Shown one piece after another: positions 10,527 to 21,034 of a stretch of 61,275 nt of DNA. The notes under the pieces are model-generated. The model saw only the letters and a list, made by a program, of their open reading frames with translations, did not search any database and was not told the origin of the DNA. The stretch comes from an uncultured Nitrosomonadales bacterium (GTDB lineage: Bacteria; Pseudomonadota; Gammaproteobacteria; Burkholderiales; Gallionellaceae). Location: the NCBI GenBank assembly GCA_903861075.1, contig CAIOSY010000153.1:1-61275 (forward strand). The letters run 5' to 3'. How positions within the stretch are numbered: position 1 is the first letter of the stretch; the number at the start of each line of letters is the position of its first letter. A program made the position numbers and the translations under genes.

Positions 10527-12410
10527 TTATTTATGCTCCAAATCAGAAATATTTTTACCGGCTAAGGCTCGGGTCACACTTTTATCCATACGAGCCTGAG
10601 CAAAACTGACCGTCACATCGTTCAATAGTGTCATTGCGCGTTTAATTGAGAGCTGATTAGCCGTTTGCAACGCTGCCTCTAGCATCAATATTTTCGCTTC
10701 GATGTCTGCACGTTGCGCTAAATTGAGTAATTCACCATCCTGTGCTAGCGCACCAGCCACGGAGTCGAGTAATTGATTAGCTTCGGTCATTTGCTCGCGC
10801 TCCGACCTGGCCTGCATATCATCCTGTGCGTGTTGAGTTGACTCTTGCAACATACGGGTAATATCTGCATCCGTCAGTCCGTAGGAAGGTTTGACGACAA
10901 TAGCCGTTTCAATACCACTGGCCATTTCGCGGGCAGCCACATTCAAAAGTCCATCAGCATCAACCTGGAAGGTCACGCGTATTCTGGCTGCACCGGCAAC
11001 CATTGCAGGAATGCCACGCAGTTCAAATTTTGCCAGAGATCGACAATCGCTGATCAGTTCGCGCTCACCTTGCACCACATGTAAACTCATGGCCGTCTGA
11101 CCATCTTTATAAGTCGTAAATTCCTGAGCCCGTGCTGTGGGTATTGTGCTATTTCGGGGAATTATTTTTTCAGCTAATCCACCCATTGTTTCCAGGCCTA
11201 ATGACAAAGGGATCACATCCAGCAACAACCAGTCGTCACCGGTACGATTGCCTGCCAACAGATTCGCCTGTATGGCCGCGCCTAACGCCACCACTTTATC
11301 AGGATCAAGATTGGTCAAGGGAGGTTGTCCAAAAAACTCGCCCACCGCGTGTTGCACTTGCGGCATACGAGTCGCCCCGCCTACCATCACGACCCCTTTT
11401 ATATCCTTGACATCCAGTTTTGCATCACGAAGCGCACGACGTAATGGTTGCAAAGTACGCTGAATCAAGTTTTTAGATAGCGCGTGGAATTCATCCTGGC
11501 TAAGTACATTATCGATTAACTCCCCGGTTGACAAAACCGCCGTAATACGAGCCTCACCATGCTCTGTCAGTTGCTCCTTAGCGGCTCGTGCCAGCGTCAA
11601 CAATAACCGGGTATCTTTGGGATTAAGGGCTGAAAGCTGATTTTTTTCCAATAACCAGCAATGAATACGCTGATCGAAGTCATCGCCACCCAAGGCTGAA
11701 TCACCGTTGGTGGCCAAAACTTCAAAAACCCCCCTCGATAAACGCAGAATGGAAATATCGAAAGTGCCCCCGCCCAGATCGTATACGGCATAGACACCTT
11801 CAGATGCATTATCCAGCCCGTAAGCAATCGCCGCTGCCGTCGGTTCATTTAACAGACGTAACACATTCAATCCGGCTAGTTTCGCTGCATCCTTTGTAGC
11901 CTGACGTTGTGCGTCATCGAAATAAGCCGGCACAGTAATGACTGCACCAAGCAATTCGCCTGCCAAAGCATCTTCTGCTCGCGACCGCAATAATTTGAGA
12001 ATTTCTGCTGAAACTTCGACGGGACTCTTTACCCCGGCCACGGTACGCAATTGCACCATGCCAAAACCATCGGCGGAAGTTGTTTCAACAAAGCGATAAG
12101 GTAATCGGCTGGTATCACCAATATCGGTCATACCACGCCCCATAAATCGTTTGACAGAAACAATAGTATTAACGGGATCGTCACTCTGCGAGACTTGCGC
12201 GCGATCACCGACTAAGACCTGCCCATCGGCGGTATAACGCACGACTGAAGGCAACATAGCTCGCCCCTGTATATCGCTCAGAACCACACTAATCCCATTG
12301 CGTACCGTTGCGACCAAGGAATTCGTCGTGCCCAGATCTATCCCCACTGCCAATTTATGTTGGTGTGGGGCTGCACTCATACCAGGTTCAGAAATTTGTA
12401 ATAAAGCCAT
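10527..12410 (-). CDS. hscA: Fe-S assembly chaperone HscA (Hsp70 family)
   Basis: This is a specialised Hsp70 that releases Fe-S clusters from IscU with HscB (627 aa). The N-terminus [10 protein letters not shown] is the canonical HscA start, followed by the ATPase domain ([28 protein letters not shown], and [12 protein letters not shown]). The substrate-binding domain starts near residue 400 ([17 protein letters not shown]). It lies between hscB (59 nt gap) and fdx. No anomalies. Confidence 0.97.
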   Translation of the reverse strand: MALLQISEPGMSAAPHQHKLAVGIDLGTTNSLVATVRNGISVVLSDIQGRAMLPSVVRYTADGQVLVGDRAQVSQSDDPVNTIVSVKRFMGRGMTDIGDTSRLPYRFVETTSADGFGMVQLRTVAGVKSPVEVSAEILKLLRSRAEDALAGELLGAVITVPAYFDDAQRQATKDAAKLAGLNVLRLLNEPTAAAIAYGLDNASEGVYAVYDLGGGTFDISILRLSRGVFEVLATNGDSALGGDDFDQRIHCWLLEKNQLSALNPKDTRLLLTLARAAKEQLTEHGEARITAVLSTGELIDNVLSQDEFHALSKNLIQRTLQPLRRALRDAKLDVKDIKGVVMVGGATRMPQVQHAVGEFFGQPPLTNLDPDKVVALGAAIQANLLAGNRTGDDWLLLDVIPLSLGLETMGGLAEKIIPRNSTIPTARAQEFTTYKDGQTAMSLHVVQGERELISDCRSLAKFELRGIPAMVAGAARIRVTFQVDADGLLNVAAREMASGIETAIVVKPSYGLTDADITRMLQESTQHAQDDMQARSEREQMTEANQLLDSVAGALAQDGELLNLAQRADIEAKILMLEAALQTANQLSIKRAMTLLNDVTVSFAQARMDKSVTRALAGKNISDLEHK

Positions 12411-12469
12411 ATGGAATCATATTTTAAGTAATAAGACGGGGGTATTAAACAAGCATGAAATTGATCAGA

Positions 12470-13012
12470 TTAACGATCTAACTCATCGTAAGCAGTACTA
12501 ATTTCTTCCGCCAGTTTTTCCATGAAGCGCAATTTTCGAACCATACCCGCTGCAGCAGTATAATCTCGTTCAACGTCGATTTTGCTGGCAAGTTCCGTTT
12601 CCAATTCTAAGGTCAGAATTTTAATACGCGACTCTAATTGTCCCAGCACCACTAAATCACGATTTTTTTCTGCCTCAATTACCGCTTCGCGCCACTCCAT
12701 CTGCGTCATCAGGAAATCAATCGGCATCACCGTGTTGGTTTCCTCCTGCGTATCAACGCCTTGAAGCAGCAAAAAGTACCGTGCACGACGTATCGGACTC
12801 TTCAAAGTTTGATAGGCTTCATTGACACGGGTTGCATTTTGCATGGCAATGCGCTGCACCAGATCTGAAAGATGGGCAGATTTATCAGGGTGAATCTGCG
12901 ATTGCAACGCTAAAAAAGCACGCTCTAATTGATCTCGCTCAAGTTTAAAGCAAGGCGACAGCCCAAATAACTGGAAGTGGTTTTGTTCAAATTTTAAATC
13001 TGGAACAATCAT
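12470..13012 (-). CDS. hscB: Fe-S assembly J-domain co-chaperone HscB
   Basis: This is a DnaJ-type co-chaperone that delivers IscU to HscA (180 aa). The N-terminal J domain contains the HPD motif (QIHPDKSAHL). The C-terminal helical domain (about 95-175) carries the IscU-binding region. It follows iscA after 46 nt and precedes hscA by 59 nt. Confidence 0.95.
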   Translation of the reverse strand: MIVPDLKFEQNHFQLFGLSPCFKLERDQLERAFLALQSQIHPDKSAHLSDLVQRIAMQNATRVNEAYQTLKSPIRRARYFLLLQGVDTQEETNTVMPIDFLMTQMEWREAVIEAEKNRDLVVLGQLESRIKILTLELETELASKIDVERDYTAAAGMVRKLRFMEKLAEEISTAYDELDR

Positions 13013-13058
13013 TAAAAGTCACTAAATTAATTATGGCAAAAAAAGCGGGGAGAAATTG

Positions 13059-13382
13059 CTAAACCTGAAAACTCTCGCCACAACCGCAGGCATCTTTGAC
13101 ATTCGGATTATTGAACTTAAAACCTTCGTTCAACCCTTCGCGCGTGTAATCAAGTTCCATACCTTCAATATACGGTAGACTTTTAGGATCAACTAACACC
13201 ATCACGCCAAAGCTATCGAATTGCAAATCATCCTCATCGAGCACATCGGCAAATTCAAGCTTATAGGCCATACCAGAACAACCGCTAGTACGTACCCCAA
13301 TCCGCAATCCTATACCTCGACCTCGTTTGGCAATAAAATTTTGCACGTGCTTTGCAGCGGCTTGAGTAAGCGTAACACCCAT
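13059..13382 (-). CDS. iscA: Iron-sulfur assembly scaffold/carrier IscA
   Basis: This is an A-type carrier that passes Fe-S clusters to target proteins (107 aa from the chosen start). The conserved cysteines are C35 ([13 protein letters not shown]), C99 and C101 (DACGCGESF). An upstream in-frame start would add eight residues and run into iscU. The start used here has an AAGGAT ribosome site 5 bases upstream and begins MGVTLTQAA as in the family. Confidence 0.95.
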   Translation of the reverse strand: MGVTLTQAAAKHVQNFIAKRGRGIGLRIGVRTSGCSGMAYKLEFADVLDEDDLQFDSFGVMVLVDPKSLPYIEGMELDYTREGLNEGFKFNNPNVKDACGCGESFQV

Positions 13383-13399
13383 ATTGATATCCTTGTAAC

Positions 13400-13816
13400 T
13401 TAACAACTGCCAGTACAGGCTGAAGTTTCAACATTTGCACCGTGTTTAGACTTGTAATCCGCAACCGCTGCCTTAATCGCATCCTCTGCCAAAATTGAAC
13501 AGTGTATTTTCACAGGAGGCAAAGCCAATTCTTCAGCAATCTGGGTATTTTTAATTTGCAAGGCTTGATCTATCGTTTTACCTTTTACCCATTCCGTCAC
13601 TAATGAACTTGAAGCAATTGCCGAACCACAACCATAGGTTTTAAATTTAGCATCTTCAATAATACCGTCTTTACCTACTTTTATCTGTAGCTTCATCACG
13701 TCGCCACAAGCGGGAGCACCGACCATACCCGTTCCCAGACCTTCATCATCCTTGGCAAATGAACCCACATTGCGTGGATTCTCGTAATGATCTAATAATT
13801 TATCGCTATATGCCAT
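13400..13816 (-). CDS. iscU: Iron-sulfur cluster scaffold IscU
   Basis: This is the scaffold on which IscS-derived sulfur and iron form clusters (138 aa). The three cluster cysteines are C37 (GAPACGDV), C63 ([11 protein letters not shown]) and C106 ([11 protein letters not shown]). The HscA recognition motif LPPVK lies just before C106. The protein has about ten residues more than E. coli IscU, with two further cysteines in the tail (SACTGSC). It is separated from iscS by 97 nt that can form a long-range hairpin. Confidence 0.96.
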   Translation of the reverse strand: MAYSDKLLDHYENPRNVGSFAKDDEGLGTGMVGAPACGDVMKLQIKVGKDGIIEDAKFKTYGCGSAIASSSLVTEWVKGKTIDQALQIKNTQIAEELALPPVKIHCSILAEDAIKAAVADYKSKHGANVETSACTGSC

Positions 13817-13828
13817 TTTATTCTCCTT

Positions 13829-13882
13829 CGTCGCAGGGAAGAGAGAAAAAAGAAATCAGAATTAAACCGGTATGCTGCGACG
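13829..13882 (-). promoter_or_regulatory. Inverted repeat in the iscS-iscU intercistronic gap
   Basis: CGTCGCAG at 13829-13836 pairs perfectly with CTGCGACG at 13875-13882, enclosing a purine-rich loop. A second, overlapping pairing (GGAAGAGA with TCTCTTTCC) is also possible. There is no U tract, so this is not a simple terminator. In E. coli the same gap is where small-RNA control splits iscR from iscSUA; a similar processing role here is a guess. Confidence 0.35.
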
Positions 13883-13913
13883 GTCTCTTTCCTATCCCTT
13901 TCCTCCCGGATTG

Positions 13914-15122
13914 TTAGTGTGCAGCCCACTGTACCGTGTTCAAATCAATACCGTCCTGATACATTTCCCACAACGGCGACAATTCGCGTAACTTATCGAT
14001 CTTGCTTTTCATCAAAGCAATGACATAATCGACCTCTTCTGTCGTGGTAAAACGCCCTACTGTAAAACGAATTGAACTATGCGCCAATTCATCGCTACGC
14101 CCCAAGGCTCGTAGCACATAGGAGGGTTCAAGACTGGCTGACGTACAGGCGGAGCCACTGGATACGGCCACATCCTTAATCGCCATAATCAACGACTCCC
14201 CTTCCACAAAATTAAAACTCAGATTGAGATTATGGGGTACGCGCTGATCCATATCGCCGTTAAGATGAACCTCGTCCATGTCCATCAGGCCTTTATATAA
14301 GCGATCCCGCAACCCTCTTATGCGCTCATTTTCAACAGCCATTTCGAGTTTTGCGAGATGAAAAGCGGCGCCCATCCCAACAATCTGATGAGTCGCCAAC
14401 GTGCCCGATCGCATACCACGCTCATGTCCGCCCCCATGCATCTGTGCCTCGACCCTGATACGCGGTTTACGTCTGACATACAAGGCGCCAATACCCTTGG
14501 GACCATAAGTTTTATGCGCTGAAAAAGACATCAAATCGACTTTCAACTGTTGCAAGTCAATATTAACTTTGCCCGTTGCTTGGGCCGCATCAACATGAAA
14601 AATAATCCCTTTTTCCCGGCATATTTCACCCAGCGCAACAATATCCTGTATTACGCCTATCTCATTATTCACCAGCATAATCGAAACAAGTATGGTGTCA
14701 GGACGCAATGCAGCTTTAAAAACATCCAGGTCAAGCAGGCCGTTTGGTTTTGGATCCAGATAGGTAGCTAAAAAACCTTCACGTTCAAGTTCACGTACGG
14801 TATCAATCACCGCCTTGTGTTCAGTGCGCATCGTAACGATGTGCCGACCCTTGCCCTGATAAAAATGTGCAGCGCCCTTAATGGCCAGATTATTCGATTC
14901 TGTCGCACCCGAAGTCCATACAATTTCTTTTGGATCTGCATTAACTAAAGCAGCCACCTGTTCACGCGCCAATTCCACAGCGGCATCCGCTTCCCAGCCA
15001 AACGCATGCGAACGACTGGCAGGATTACCGAATTTCTCTGTCAAATACGGAATCATTTTTTCAGCAACTCGCGGGTCAACCGGTGTGGTTGCAGAATAAT
15101 CCATGTAAATCGGTAATTTCAT
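13914..15122 (-). CDS. iscS: Cysteine desulfurase IscS
   Basis: This is a class I, PLP-dependent enzyme that converts cysteine to alanine and a protein-bound persulfide for Fe-S clusters and tRNA thiolation (402 aa). The PLP lysine is K204 in [12 protein letters not shown] and the persulfide cysteine is C326 in [15 protein letters not shown] on the mobile loop. It follows iscR after 38 nt. It is the housekeeping desulfurase; a second, class II desulfurase is encoded at 37288-38985. Confidence 0.97.
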   Translation of the reverse strand: MKLPIYMDYSATTPVDPRVAEKMIPYLTEKFGNPASRSHAFGWEADAAVELAREQVAALVNADPKEIVWTSGATESNNLAIKGAAHFYQGKGRHIVTMRTEHKAVIDTVRELEREGFLATYLDPKPNGLLDLDVFKAALRPDTILVSIMLVNNEIGVIQDIVALGEICREKGIIFHVDAAQATGKVNIDLQQLKVDLMSFSAHKTYGPKGIGALYVRRKPRIRVEAQMHGGGHERGMRSGTLATHQIVGMGAAFHLAKLEMAVENERIRGLRDRLYKGLMDMDEVHLNGDMDQRVPHNLNLSFNFVEGESLIMAIKDVAVSSGSACTSASLEPSYVLRALGRSDELAHSSIRFTVGRFTTTEEVDYVIALMKSKIDKLRELSPLWEMYQDGIDLNTVQWAAH

Positions 15123-15160
15123 TATCTACTCTCTTTGAATACGCCTATGACGGGAAGTAA

Positions 15161-15616
15161 CTATTTAATGATCTGCCGCGTCATGATAACCGGTGCAACA
15201 GAAGACACTGTCTGAGCTTGCCCTTCAACCAACTGCTGTAAATTTACCGAGTCCAGATAGGAGTATATTTTTTCATTCAACCCCATCCATAAATTATGGG
15301 TCAAACACGGTTTACCATCGAGGCAATTACCCTTTTCACCACAATTCGTTGCATCCAACGGCTCATCCACGGCCACTACGATCTCAGCAATTTTAATTTT
15401 GGCCGCAATTCTTGCCAGGTAATACCCACCACCCGGTCCGCGTACACTTTCAACCAGATTATTGCGACGTAACTTGCCAAACAATTGCTCGAGATAAGAC
15501 AGGGAAATTCTCTGGCGCTCACTAATAGAGGCAAGTGTCACGGGACCACGTCCGCCGTGTATTGCCAAATCCACCATGGCCGTTACCGCGAACCTACCTT
15601 TGGTTGTCAATCTCAT
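15161..15616 (-). CDS. iscR: Iron-sulfur responsive Rrf2-family regulator IscR
   Basis: This [2Fe-2S] transcription factor represses the isc operon when clusters are plentiful (151 aa). It has a winged-helix N-terminus (MRLTTKGRFAVTAMVDLA) and the cluster ligands C92, C98, C104 and H107 (NCGEKGNCLDGKPCLTH), identical in spacing to E. coli. A ribosome site AAGGGTG precedes the ATG. A good promoter with an IscR type 1 site lies upstream, so autoregulation is expected. Confidence 0.97.
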   Translation of the reverse strand: MRLTTKGRFAVTAMVDLAIHGGRGPVTLASISERQRISLSYLEQLFGKLRRNNLVESVRGPGGGYYLARIAAKIKIAEIVVAVDEPLDATNCGEKGNCLDGKPCLTHNLWMGLNEKIYSYLDSVNLQQLVEGQAQTVSSVAPVIMTRQIIK

Positions 15617-15677
15617 CTATCATCACCCTTAAATAATTTTTCAACATCCTGCACAGCCATCAACTCGCTACGGTTAG

Positions 15678-15706
15678 ATAATATAATACCTGATTTTTTT
15701 AATCAA
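15678..15706 (-). promoter_or_regulatory. Sigma-70 promoter of the isc operon
   Basis: On the - strand, TTGATT (15701-15706) and TATTAT (15678-15683) are separated by exactly 17 bases. Transcription would begin near 15671, giving a leader of about 55 bases before iscR. The -35 element lies inside the end of cysE. Confidence 0.7.
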
Positions 15707-15710
15707 CTAT
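15686..15710 (-). promoter_or_regulatory. IscR type 1 binding site
   Basis: The 25-base element starts ATAGTTGATT and ends ATCAGGTAT. It agrees with the E. coli type 1 consensus ATASYYGACT-RWWW-YAGTCRRSTAT at 22 of 25 positions by my hand alignment. It covers the -35 element and spacer of the iscR promoter and overlaps the last codons of cysE. That is the correct position for repression by [2Fe-2S]-IscR. Confidence 0.75.
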
Positions 15711-16427
15711 TTTGTTTAAATGATTAGGGTCAAATTTATCTGCCGTTGCCCGTTCCTCTTCAACGGGAATACCCATCTTCTCAAGCTGGCCAAGTATAAA
15801 CTCTATACGTTGATCCACTGTCACGCTATGTCCCAGTAAACCATGAATCGCTTTAGTTAACGGATCGTTTTGATCATTACCCATACCATAAGCATTAAAA
15901 CCCGCTTTTTTTTCTTCATCCAATATCCGGGCCGGAATACCGGCTGCCGTGGCACCCGCAGGGACATCCTTAACAACCACCGCATTGGAACCCACTTTGG
16001 CTCCTGCACCTATCGTAATTGGCCCCAGTATTTTTGCACCCGCCCCCACGACCACCCCATCGCATAGCGTCGGATGCCGCTTACCCTGTCGCCATGACGT
16101 ACCACCGAGCGTTACACCATGATACAAAGTAACATCATTACCAATTTCAGCCGTTTCGCCTATGACCACACCCATGCCATGATCAATAAAAAATCGCCGG
16201 CCTATGGTTGCACCGGGATGAATTTCAATACCGGTTAATCCGCGGGTTACAAAAGATAAAAACCGCGCCAGCCATTTGAAGTTAGCATGCCATAAGCCAT
16301 TCGAAATACGGTGCAAAATGCGCGCATGCAAGCCAGGATAGCAAGTTAGCACTTCAAATGTGGTGCGCGCAGCCGGATCCCGATCAAATACACTGCGTAT
16401 GTCTTCTTTAATGTTCTTAAAAATCAT
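15699..16427 (-). CDS. cysE: Serine O-acetyltransferase CysE (housekeeping copy)
   Basis: This enzyme acetylates L-serine with acetyl-CoA, the first step of cysteine synthesis (242 aa). The left-handed beta-helix repeats run from about residue 68 ([57 protein letters not shown]). The start overlaps the trmJ stop by 4 nt. It is the short form often found upstream of iscR in betaproteobacteria. A second, longer serine acetyltransferase lies in the encapsulin operon at 40208-41149. Confidence 0.93.
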   Translation of the reverse strand: MIFKNIKEDIRSVFDRDPAARTTFEVLTCYPGLHARILHRISNGLWHANFKWLARFLSFVTRGLTGIEIHPGATIGRRFFIDHGMGVVIGETAEIGNDVTLYHGVTLGGTSWRQGKRHPTLCDGVVVGAGAKILGPITIGAGAKVGSNAVVVKDVPAGATAAGIPARILDEEKKAGFNAYGMGNDQNDPLTKAIHGLLGHSVTVDQRIEFILGQLEKMGIPVEEERATADKFDPNHLNKIVD

Positions 16428-17200
16428 CGGGTGTTTTCAATATCCTGGTTTTCTTGACGGTAACGTAATTTGAGGCGGGCATTGTACTCTGTTGTCACAC
16501 TCAAAATCCCCCGTAAAATGTTAATTTCATCAGATTCCAGTCGCGCCCTCGCATACAGCCGACGCAGACGTTGCATCATACGGGCAGGATTTTGCGTGGT
16601 AAAAAATCCAACCTCATGCAAGGTTTTTTCCAGGTGAGTCATAAATCCTTCAACCAACTGGTGTGCGGCAGGCTGAGCCAACGACTCAAGTTTAAGATCA
16701 TTATTTGCAGCAACACTCAGTTCATAAGCGATCACCTGCACAGCGGCGGCAAGATTCAACGATGAAAAATCAGGATTTGCCGGTATATTTACCAGTACAT
16801 GACAGCGACTCGCCTCTTCATTGGTCAAACCTGACATTTCAGTACCAAACAACAACGCCACGGGCTGTGTCTGTGCCTGCAGCCAGACCTGCGGCATCGC
16901 AACACGCGGCAACATTACTTCGTTGGATATGTCACGCATTCTTGCTGTCATTCCCACCGTCAGCACAGTATCTTGTAATGCCACATCGATCGAGGGGCAC
17001 AATACCGCACTATCGAGCACATCATCCGCGCCTGCCGCCATCGCAGTTGCTTGCGGATCTGGAAAGTGACGCGGATTGATAAGATATAAATTGCCCAACC
17101 CCATCACTTTCATTGCCCGTGCTGCAGCTCCAATATTACCCGGATGCGAGGTATGACTTAACACGACTCGAATGTTACTTAAATGATTTTGTTTATACAA
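16424..17200 (-). CDS. trmJ: tRNA (cytidine/uridine-2'-O-)-methyltransferase TrmJ
   Basis: This is a SPOUT-class methyltransferase that modifies position 32 of tRNAs (258 aa). Family motifs include [20 protein letters not shown] at the N-terminus and the knot region [16 protein letters not shown] and [17 protein letters not shown]. The C-terminal extension (about 170-250) is that of TrmJ rather than the shorter TrmL. It is divergent from suhB and heads the trmJ-cysE-isc run. Confidence 0.9.
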   Translation of the reverse strand: MYKQNHLSNIRVVLSHTSHPGNIGAAARAMKVMGLGNLYLINPRHFPDPQATAMAAGADDVLDSAVLCPSIDVALQDTVLTVGMTARMRDISNEVMLPRVAMPQVWLQAQTQPVALLFGTEMSGLTNEEASRCHVLVNIPANPDFSSLNLAAAVQVIAYELSVAANNDLKLESLAQPAAHQLVEGFMTHLEKTLHEVGFFTTQNPARMMQRLRRLYARARLESDEINILRGILSVTTEYNARLKLRYRQENQDIENTR

Positions 17201-17341
17201 AGCTCAATTCCAATTAGAATACGCGTTCAGCAGTATTTTCAATACCGCCCGATTTAACCGCTCATTAAACCAGAAGACCTTCACACCCAAAAAGCAGACT
17301 ATGCGGTGGTGTTCGGGTCATTCACTAAAAAGGTCGTACAT

Positions 17342-18139
17342 ATGCATCCTATGCTCAACATCGCGGTAAAGGCCGCCCTTCGCGCAGGCAACCTGATACA
17401 CCGCAGCACCGACAAGATCGATCATCTCACCATCACCCGTAAATCTCATGCGGATTTTGTCAGTGAAGTAGATTTCGCCGCTGAGCAATCCATCATCCAA
17501 ACGTTAAGAGCAGCTTATCCGGAACATGCGATTCTAGCAGAAGAGAGCGGTGCTAACGGCACTTCTGATTTTGTTTGGATTATTGATCCGCTTGATGGAA
17601 CGACCAATTTTTTGCATGGTATTCCACAGTTTTCCGTCTCAATTGCGCTACAACACAAGGGAATTATTACTCAGGCGGTTGTCTATGACCCAACCAAGAA
17701 CGAGTTATTCACCGCAACCCGTGGCGCAGGTGCTTTTCTAAACAACAAACGTTTGCGCGTATCCAAACGCCTGCACATGGCTGATGCATTGATAGGCACC
17801 GGTTTTCCTTACAGCAATTTCGATCACATGGAAGCGTATTTAGGCATTTTCAAGGAATTGATGCAGCAAACTTCCGGCCTGCGTCGACCCGGTTCTGCAG
17901 CACTCGATTTGGCTTGGACTGCAGCAGGTCGCTATGACGGATTCTTTGAAACAGGCTTAAAAATATGGGATATTGCAGCCGGATCGCTGTTGATTACAGA
18001 AGCCGGCGGCATGGTAAGCAACCTGTCCGGAACAGATACCTTCTTAAATAGCGGCCACATCTGCGCAGGCAATCCCAATATTCACCCTATGCTGCTACAG
18101 GTTATAGAACCATATCTGACTGACGCATTAAAAGCCTAA
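17342..18139 (+). CDS. suhB: Inositol-1-monophosphatase family protein SuhB
   Basis: This is a Mg-dependent phosphatase that also acts as an rRNA transcription/antitermination factor in E. coli (265 aa from the chosen ATG). The metal-binding motifs are [16 protein letters not shown] (about 85-100) and [15 protein letters not shown] (about 210-225), with EE in the first motif (AILAEESGA). An earlier in-frame start at 17306 would add 12 unconserved residues; [12 protein letters not shown] is the family start. Confidence 0.93.
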   Translation: MHPMLNIAVKAALRAGNLIHRSTDKIDHLTITRKSHADFVSEVDFAAEQSIIQTLRAAYPEHAILAEESGANGTSDFVWIIDPLDGTTNFLHGIPQFSVSIALQHKGIITQAVVYDPTKNELFTATRGAGAFLNNKRLRVSKRLHMADALIGTGFPYSNFDHMEAYLGIFKELMQQTSGLRRPGSAALDLAWTAAGRYDGFFETGLKIWDIAAGSLLITEAGGMVSNLSGTDTFLNSGHICAGNPNIHPMLLQVIEPYLTDALKA

Positions 18140-18200
18140 CTATCAGATTATTATAAAATAACATCGACCGGGGATCGTTTCAGCCTCGCTCGATGTACAC

Positions 18201-18581
18201 TTAGTGCGTTTCCAGAACAACGAAAGCAACGACGGTATTTCGCTCATCGCTGATAGAAAGATGATGGCCACAGACACCCAACAAAGACAAATAAGTTCTT
18301 AACTCTACATCAAATTGAAAAACCGGTTTACCCAGGCCGTCATGCACAACACTGATACGTCTCAGACTAACAGGATAACGCAAGCCACTACCCACCGCCT
18401 TGGCGAAAGCTTCCTTAGCGGCGAATCGTTTAGCTAAAAAACGAGCAGGATATGCATGAAGATGATATTCGGGTAATTCAATCCTACTCAGCAAACGTTC
18501 CGCAAGCCTTACACCGTAACGCTGCCACATCGCTTCGATGCGCGCCAATTCAACAATATCAGTACCTATACCAAAAATCAT
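18201..18581 (-). CDS. acpS: Holo-[acyl-carrier-protein] synthase
   Basis: This enzyme transfers 4'-phosphopantetheine from CoA to acyl carrier protein (126 aa). The motifs are FGIGTDIVELARIE at the N-terminus and FLAKRFAAKEAFAKAVG, which hold the Mg ligands. It lies 3 nt after pdxJ at the end of the lepA-to-acpS run and converges on suhB with 61 bases between stops. A weak hairpin with CATCGA/TCGATG ends lies in that gap. Confidence 0.95.
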   Translation of the reverse strand: MIFGIGTDIVELARIEAMWQRYGVRLAERLLSRIELPEYHLHAYPARFLAKRFAAKEAFAKAVGSGLRYPVSLRRISVVHDGLGKPVFQFDVELRTYLSLLGVCGHHLSISDERNTVVAFVVLETH

Positions 18582-18584
18582 ACG

Positions 18585-19322
18585 TCATAGCCGCGCGGGC
18601 GATATTTCATTTCTTAACAAGGCTTTCATTTTTCGCACAGCGGCCTCTAATCCGAGAAACACGGATTCAGCGATAATCGAATGGCCTATATTCAATTCCA
18701 CGATATGGGGAATTGCAACAATGTCCTGAACGTTATGGTAATGTAAACCATGACCTGCATTCACTTGCAATCCTTGGTCATGAGCATGCGCGGCTGCAAT
18801 GCGGATACGCTCTAACTCATACTTATATTCAGGCACGCTGTTTGCGTCTGCATATTTCCCTGTATGCAACTCGATGACAGGCGCACCCGCACGATGCGCA
18901 GCATCGATTTGCGCTTCATCAGGGTCAATAAACAAGGAAACACGAATACCTGCATCAGCACACCGTTCGACTGCGGATTTAACGGCATCAAAGTAACGCA
19001 ATACATCCAGGCCGCCTTCCGTCGTCAATTCCTCCCGACGTTCCGGAACCAGACATAAATCATGTGGTTTAATGCGTAACGCATTGGCAAGCATCTCATC
19101 GGTCACGGCACATTCCAGATTCATGCGCGTTTGCAACATGCCGCGCAACACATCCACATCCGCATCTTGAATATGCCGCCTATCTTCCCGCAAATGCAGG
19201 GTAATTGCATCCGCACCCGCTTCTTCACAAATCAACGCGGCACGTACCAAGTTGGGATAACGTGAACCGCGCGCCTGTCGCAGGGTTGCCACATGGTCTA
19301 TATTCAATCCAAGTTTAATCAT
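18585..19322 (-). CDS. pdxJ: Pyridoxine 5'-phosphate synthase
   Basis: This enzyme condenses 1-deoxyxylulose 5-phosphate with 3-amino-2-oxopropyl phosphate in vitamin B6 synthesis (245 aa). The N-terminus [20 protein letters not shown] and the segments [14 protein letters not shown] and [11 protein letters not shown] are family hallmarks. The start overlaps the recO stop by 4 nt. Pyridoxal phosphate is the cofactor of both cysteine desulfurases and CysK in this window. Confidence 0.96.
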   Translation of the reverse strand: MIKLGLNIDHVATLRQARGSRYPNLVRAALICEEAGADAITLHLREDRRHIQDADVDVLRGMLQTRMNLECAVTDEMLANALRIKPHDLCLVPERREELTTEGGLDVLRYFDAVKSAVERCADAGIRVSLFIDPDEAQIDAAHRAGAPVIELHTGKYADANSVPEYKYELERIRIAAAHAHDQGLQVNAGHGLHYHNVQDIVAIPHIVELNIGHSIIAESVFLGLEAAVRKMKALLRNEISPARL

Positions 19323-20047
19323 AATTTCTGTAGATCCTTAATAAGTTCGCGTGTATGCAATATCTTTCCACCCAGATAATGATTGAGCAGCATCCGCATC
19401 AACTGCTTGCTTTGCTGAGCGGTGACAGGATTGCTATAGTCATCAGCCGCCATAGCCAACAGGGATAACCCTAAAATGAGAGAACCTGCTCCATCACGGC
19501 TATTATCGGGAACCGCACCCGACTCCACATGATAACGATACGTTGCTTCAGGCTCAATAGGCGTGTCATCAAACGCTTTTTCGAGTTTCAGCGCATACCC
19601 CAGCTCTTGCAACATATGCTTTTCAAAGCAACGCAACGTTGCAGCGTGATCTGTTTCATGCGCCAAACGATATAAGGTTGCACGATAATAATCGAATAAT
19701 TGCCCGTGGGCATCATCGCGCGCCAACAAATTAATCAACAGCTCATTAAGGTAAAAACCGCACATCAACGCAGTTCCCTGCAAATAAGGCTGCCCTCCCT
19801 GCCATTCGGCGGCATGTAAGGTTTTAACCTCACCCTTACCAAACCAGGACAGACTGAGCGGCTGAAAGCTTCTCAACACCCCCCGAATTACCGAATGTGG
19901 ACGTCTGGCACCCCGTGCGACCATCGCCACTCTACCGTGTTCACGACTAAAAACATCTAACAGAAGACTGGTTTCACGAAACGGATAACTGTGTAAAACA
20001 AAAGCCCGTTCATCCTGATACCTGTGCTGCCGACTGTTTGATGTCAT
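19319..20047 (-). CDS. recO: DNA repair protein RecO
   Basis: This is a mediator that helps RecA load on SSB-coated DNA (242 aa). It has an N-terminal OB fold ([20 protein letters not shown] and ARGARRPHS) and a helical C-terminal domain. It lacks an obvious zinc-finger cysteine set. It lies between era (39 nt gap) and pdxJ (4 nt overlap), the standard order. Confidence 0.92.
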   Translation of the reverse strand: MTSNSRQHRYQDERAFVLHSYPFRETSLLLDVFSREHGRVAMVARGARRPHSVIRGVLRSFQPLSLSWFGKGEVKTLHAAEWQGGQPYLQGTALMCGFYLNELLINLLARDDAHGQLFDYYRATLYRLAHETDHAATLRCFEKHMLQELGYALKLEKAFDDTPIEPEATYRYHVESGAVPDNSRDGAGSLILGLSLLAMAADDYSNPVTAQQSKQLMRMLLNHYLGGKILHTRELIKDLQKL

Positions 20048-20086
20048 ATTATTGAGCTTCCGCCAACTTAAAACGTCAAACCGTTT

Positions 20087-21034
20087 TTATTCGTAACCTA
20101 ACGTTTGCAACATACGCGCATCATCAGCCCAGCCACTGCGTACTTTAATAAACACTTCAAGAAATACTTTCCCGTCAAATAGCTTTTCCATATCCAGCCG
20201 CGCCTGAGTTGCAATTTCTTTGATTTTCTCGCCCTTTTTACCCAGCAACATAGCTTTATGCGCTTCCTTATCAACCAGAATTGCAGCACTAATACGACGC
20301 AACTTCTTGTCCATTTCAAACTTTTCAATTACCACACTCACCGAATAGGGTAATTCTTCACCTGTAAAACGGAAGACTTTTTCGCGTAAAATTTCCGATG
20401 CTAAGAAACGCTCACTGCGGTCGGTCACCTCATCAGGATCATAAATTAGCTCGCCTTCAGGTAAGAAACTACGCAATGTGACACGTAACTCCTCAATTTT
20501 TTTACCAAATTTCGCACTAACCGGCACAATGTCAGCAAATTTAAAATCCTTTGCAACACGCTCGGCAAAATCAAAAAGCTGCCCCTTATCGGCAATTTCA
20601 TCAATTTTATTGATGACTAACAATACAGGAAGATTATCCGGCAGTAGCTTGAGCACTTCCTGATCCCGCTCATCATAACGCATGGCTTCGAGCACGTACA
20701 AGACGACCTGAACATCCCGCAGACTCGTGGTTACCACGCGATTCATGCCGCGATTCAAGGCGTTAAGATGCTTCATCTGAAAACCAGGCGTATCAACAAA
20801 AACAAATTGGGAATGATCGTCAGAGTATATTCCGTTAATACGGTGGCGCGTCGTTTGTGCCTTACGGGAAGTAATACTGATTTTTTGACCGATCAGATGA
20901 TTGAGCAGCGTTGATTTCCCTACATTGGGACGACCAACAATGGCAATATAACCACTACGAAAAGTACCGTCATAATGATCTTCTGCATGACCATCCTCTA
21001 AGCTTGTATCTTCTGCTGATAAATCTTCAGTCAT
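20087..21034 (-). CDS. era: GTPase Era
   Basis: This is an essential GTPase of 16S rRNA maturation (315 aa). It has G1 [17 protein letters not shown]3 VDTPGFQM and G4 INKIDE, and a C-terminal KH domain with [16 protein letters not shown]. The chosen ATG overlaps the end of rnc by 8 nt; an in-frame TTG four codons earlier is less likely. About 35 acidic residues precede the G domain. The overlap includes a run of nine A. Confidence 0.95.
   Translation of the reverse strand: MTEDLSAEDTSLEDGHAEDHYDGTFRSGYIAIVGRPNVGKSTLLNHLIGQKISITSRKAQTTRHRINGIYSDDHSQFVFVDTPGFQMKHLNALNRGMNRVVTTSLRDVQVVLYVLEAMRYDERDQEVLKLLPDNLPVLLVINKIDEIADKGQLFDFAERVAKDFKFADIVPVSAKFGKKIEELRVTLRSFLPEGELIYDPDEVTDRSERFLASEILREKVFRFTGEELPYSVSVVIEKFEMDKKLRRISAAILVDKEAHKAMLLGKKGEKIKEIATQARLDMEKLFDGKVFLEVFIKVRSGWADDARMLQTLGYE

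Noticed and set aside
18140-18200. Possible bidirectional terminator between suhB and acpS
   Set aside because: Only the outer six pairs (CATCGA/TCGATG) form well and there is no T tract on either side.
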